From: Pseudomonadota bacterium
Lineage (GTDB): Bacteria; Pseudomonadota; Gammaproteobacteria; Xanthomonadales; Rhodanobacteraceae
Reading direction: 5' to 3'
DNA: 9,239 bases
Assembly (NCBI GenBank): GCA_021783385.1
Contig: JAJXTX010000069.1
Location: forward strand, 1-9,239
Position numbers and translations under genes: made by a program. Shown piece by piece: positions 6,573-9,239 of this stretch (positions are counted from its first letter, which is position 1; each line of letters starts with the position of its first letter). Below the pieces are notes generated by a model. The model searched no databases, was not told the DNA's origin, and saw only the letters and a list, made by a program, of their open reading frames with translations.

Positions 6573-6581
6573 TGCTATAAA
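6573..6581 (+). promoter_or_regulatory. Candidate extended -10 promoter, antisense to dciA
   Basis: TGC followed by TATAAA (6576-6581) makes a good extended -10 in an otherwise GC-rich spacer. No -35 is recognisable at 16-18 bp. A start near 6588 would be followed at once by a perfect hairpin, GGCGGCA (6598-6604) with TGCCGCC (6610-6616). The transcript would run antisense through dciA and then into the M23 gene and secA. Prediction only. Confidence 0.3.
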
Positions 6582-6663
6582 TCAGCGCTCTGACGAGGGC
6601 GGCAGGGTTTGCCGCCACCAGGGCAAGAGGCTGTGTCCAGGCCCCGGCGCGTCGCACCGGTCG

Positions 6664-7125
6664 TCAGTCAGCGGTTTCGGCGAGGGACGCCAGCTCCAGA
6701 TACAGCGCCCGCAATTCGGGGTCTGTGAGTGACGCGGCGGCGGCCCGAAGATGGGCGGCTGCCGTTGGCGAAAGCGGTTTCGACCGATCCGGCGGCGTTT
6801 CGACGGGAGGTTGCGGAGCCACTTTCACGGTGACTGAATTGGCGTGGGTGCCGATGGCGCTTGCGGTGGCGAGGATCTGCGTCTGCATCAGGCGCAGCCG
6901 CGAAGCCCACGCCGGCGAGGACGCCAGAAAGACGAGGCGGTCGTTGCGCAGGTTGGCGAATCGCACCTGCTCGCGCAACGGTGACGGCAGCGTCTGGCGC
7001 AGCGCGCGATCCAGCGCTTCGAGCATGCCGGCCTTGCGCGCCAGCGTGGCGAAGGAGCCGCAGTCGACGATGGATTTCGGTCCGTTGCCGAGCCGGCGGG
7101 TAGTGGCGGGAGTAGCGCGTTGCAC
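6664..7125 (-). CDS. dciA: DUF721 (DciA-like) protein, probable helicase-loading factor
   Basis: DUF721 proteins of the DciA family help load the replicative helicase DnaB in bacteria that lack DnaC or DnaI. The product is about 153 residues. The conserved part (about residues 17-95) contains FATLARKAGMLEALDRALRQTLP, then RFANLRNDRLVFLASSPAWASRLRLMQTQIL, where L-V-F-L-A-S-S-P-A-W-A-S-R-L-R is the typical DUF721 core. A Pro-rich stretch (PQPPVETPPDRSKPLSP) and a helical tail follow. I choose GTG 7125, which gives a usual N-terminal length; a TTG at 7158 would add 11 residues and overlap the M23 start. Neither start has a clear ribosome site. TATGAT on the minus strand (7164-7159) could be its -10 and would favour the GTG. 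The place between lpxC and secA matches the DUF721 gene in Pseudomonas and Xanthomonas as I recall it. The name is inferred from family and position. Confidence 0.8.
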   Translation of the reverse strand: MQRATPATTRRLGNGPKSIVDCGSFATLARKAGMLEALDRALRQTLPSPLREQVRFANLRNDRLVFLASSPAWASRLRLMQTQILATASAIGTHANSVTVKVAPQPPVETPPDRSKPLSPTAAAHLRAAAASLTDPELRALYLELASLAETAD

Positions 7126-7152
7126 GGTGCCGGCATTCGATTTTGGAAAGAC

Positions 7153-8082
7153 ATGCAAATCATACTCGTCTCACGCGCGCGCAAATTGCCCAAAACCCTC
7201 GACCTGGCAGATCGGCGCCTGCGCTGGAAAGCGTTCGCGGCCATGGCCGTGCTGGTATTGGGATGTGCCGGCGTGGGCGCGGTGCTGGCGCTGACGTTCA
7301 GCAGTCCACGCGACCGGGCGCTGGCACAGATTCACCGCCTGCAGCAACAGATCGACCGGCAAGATGCCCAGGTCGGCGGCGTGCGCCAGGACGCCCAACG
7401 CGGGCTGGATGCGCTGGCGATCAGGCTCGGCCAGCTGCAGGCGCAATCGACGCGGCTGAACGCACTGGGCGAGCGGCTGATCGAAGCGGGCAAACTCGAT
7501 CCCGGCGAATTCAATTTCGACCAGCCGCCGGCAGTCGGTGGCGTCGAGGATGTGACCGGAAATGCCTATGCCCTGCCGCCGGCGCTCGACCGCAGCATCA
7601 ATCAGCTGGCCAGTCAGTTCGACCGTCAGCAGGCGCAGCTTTCTGCGCTGCAGAGTCTGCTGCTGGATGCCCGCATCGAATCGAATCTGAAGCCCACCGG
7701 GATGCCGGTGCAAGGCTATATCTCGTCCTACTTCGGCGTGCGGCCGGATCCGTTCGATGGCCGCAGTGAACGGCATACCGGCATCGACATCGCAACTCCC
7801 TACGGTACGCCGGTACATACCGTGGCCGAGGGCATGGTGACCTTTGCCGGCGTGCGCCATGGTTACGGCAACGTGGTCGAGATCGATCACGGCAACGGCT
7901 ACATGACCCGTTACGCGCACAACAGCGCGCTGGATGTGCATGCGGGCCAGCACGTGCAGGTGGGCGAGGTGATTGCCCAGGCAGGCTCCACCGGCCACTC
8001 GACCGGCTCGCACGTGCACTTCGAGGTCTGGTACGACGGCCGCGTGATCAATCCGCTGGCGTTTGTGCGCAGCCACCGCTGA
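7153..8082 (+). CDS. Membrane-anchored M23 (LytM) metallopeptidase with coiled coil
   Basis: The 309-residue product has a basic cytoplasmic end (about 1-26), one membrane segment (about 27-49), a Gln/Arg-rich coiled coil (about 54-105) and a linker. The M23 LytM domain runs from about 187 to 305 and begins GYISSYFGVRPDPFDG. The zinc and catalytic residues are intact: H208 and D212 (RHTGID), H256 (YAHNS), H287 and H289 (HVHFE). An active periplasmic peptidoglycan endopeptidase facing the cell wall is therefore likely; the exact bond cut cannot be told. I choose ATG 7153 because GGAAAG (7145-7150) precedes it, although the frame is open back to 7120. It lies divergent from the dciA-like gene and 207 nt before secA, the position held by secM in E. 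coli, to which it shows no similarity. Fusion or arrest-peptide features are not seen. Confidence 0.92.
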   Translation: MQIILVSRARKLPKTLDLADRRLRWKAFAAMAVLVLGCAGVGAVLALTFSSPRDRALAQIHRLQQQIDRQDAQVGGVRQDAQRGLDALAIRLGQLQAQSTRLNALGERLIEAGKLDPGEFNFDQPPAVGGVEDVTGNAYALPPALDRSINQLASQFDRQQAQLSALQSLLLDARIESNLKPTGMPVQGYISSYFGVRPDPFDGRSERHTGIDIATPYGTPVHTVAEGMVTFAGVRHGYGNVVEIDHGNGYMTRYAHNSALDVHAGQHVQVGEVIAQAGSTGHSTGSHVHFEVWYDGRVINPLAFVRSHR

Positions 8083-8289
8083 ACGCGCGGATAGCCATCC
8101 CGCGCCGACGTGGGGGCGACGGGGTGGCACCTTGAAACAGGCAGGCGCCGACGCCACTCATGCAGGGCTGCCATCGTGCCGGCTCCGATGGGCCATTCTT
8201 TGATGGGCATGCACTAAATAGGCATGTAGTAATATGCCCGATTGCTCCGTGTCCACTGCGGGCATCCTGTATCCCAACCCGGAAGATCG
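8083..8289 (+). promoter_or_regulatory. M23-secA spacer with a hairpin and an operator-like repeat
   Basis: Just after the M23 stop, GCCATCCCG (8094-8102) pairs with CGGGGTGGC (8120-8128), 9 bp with one G-T wobble, and an inner CGCC/GGCG adds 4 bp. No T tract follows, so termination here is uncertain. Further on, an AT-richer patch carries two adjacent 15-bp copies, GGCATGCACTAAATA (8206-8220) and GGCATGTAGTAATAT (8221-8235), 10 of 15 identical, bounded by the inverted pair GGGCAT (8205-8210) and ATGCCC (8234-8239). This may hold a secA promoter or a regulator site; TAATAT (8230-8235) is a possible -10 without a good -35. Confidence 0.3.

Positions 8290-9239
<950 letters not shown>

Noticed and set aside
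7120..7152. 11-residue upstream extension of the M23 protein
   Set aside because: ATG 7153 has GGAAAG just before it, and the extension has no ribosome site.
6725..7294. 189-codon plus-strand ORF antisense to dciA
   Set aside because: Shadow frame: the opposite strand carries the DUF721 motifs, and this frame has no domain or ribosome site and runs into the M23 gene in another frame.
8094..8128. Intrinsic terminator after the M23 gene
   Set aside because: The hairpin is real on paper but has no T tract, so I list it only as part of the spacer.

Overview
The window looks like a piece of a GC-rich gammaproteobacterial chromosome, most likely Xanthomonadales (Rhodanobacteraceae or Xanthomonadaceae). 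This rests on recognised protein families, on gene order, and on a palindromic element in the ddlB 3' end whose minus-strand reading ([11 protein letters not shown]...FPFPISHSR) resembles the spurious peptides produced by the GGGAATCGGGAATGGGG-type intergenic repeats of that order. The lineage call is inference from memory; no database was searched.

Layout: 1-3762 is the end of the division and cell wall (dcw) cluster: murC (5' end outside the window), ddlB, ftsQ and ftsA, all on the plus strand. Each junction is a 4-bp ATGA stop/start overlap, so they are probably co-transcribed and translationally coupled. A 133-bp spacer with a hairpin and a small upstream ORF precedes ftsZ (3896-5086). 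A 435-bp non-coding stretch (5087-5521) follows; it holds a run of strong inverted repeats that looks like a structured RNA, and then a sigma70-type promoter for lpxC (5522-6436). A 16-bp-stem terminator closes lpxC and also serves the convergent DUF721/DciA-like gene (6664-7125, minus). Divergent from that gene, with almost no intergenic space, is a membrane-anchored M23 (LytM) peptidase (7153-8082). secA starts at 8290 and runs off the right edge.

How the genes work together: MurC and DdlB make peptidoglycan precursors in the cytoplasm. FtsA and FtsZ form the membrane-tethered division ring, and FtsQ links it to the periplasmic divisome. LpxC commits UDP-acyl-GlcNAc to lipid A. The M23 protein is probably an envelope peptidoglycan hydrolase, or a divisome or envelope factor. 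SecA powers protein export. The DciA-like protein belongs to the family that helps load the replicative helicase. The order lpxC, dciA, M23, secA resembles other gammaproteobacteria that lack secM at this spot.

The genes themselves are ordinary core genes. No defence system, CRISPR array, prophage or complete insertion sequence is present. The points worth a second look are non-coding: the structured ftsZ-lpxC spacer with mutually exclusive stems, the palindromic repeat that has become the coding end of ddlB, the ftsA-ftsZ leader, and the crowded dciA/M23 divergent start region with a candidate promoter antisense to dciA.
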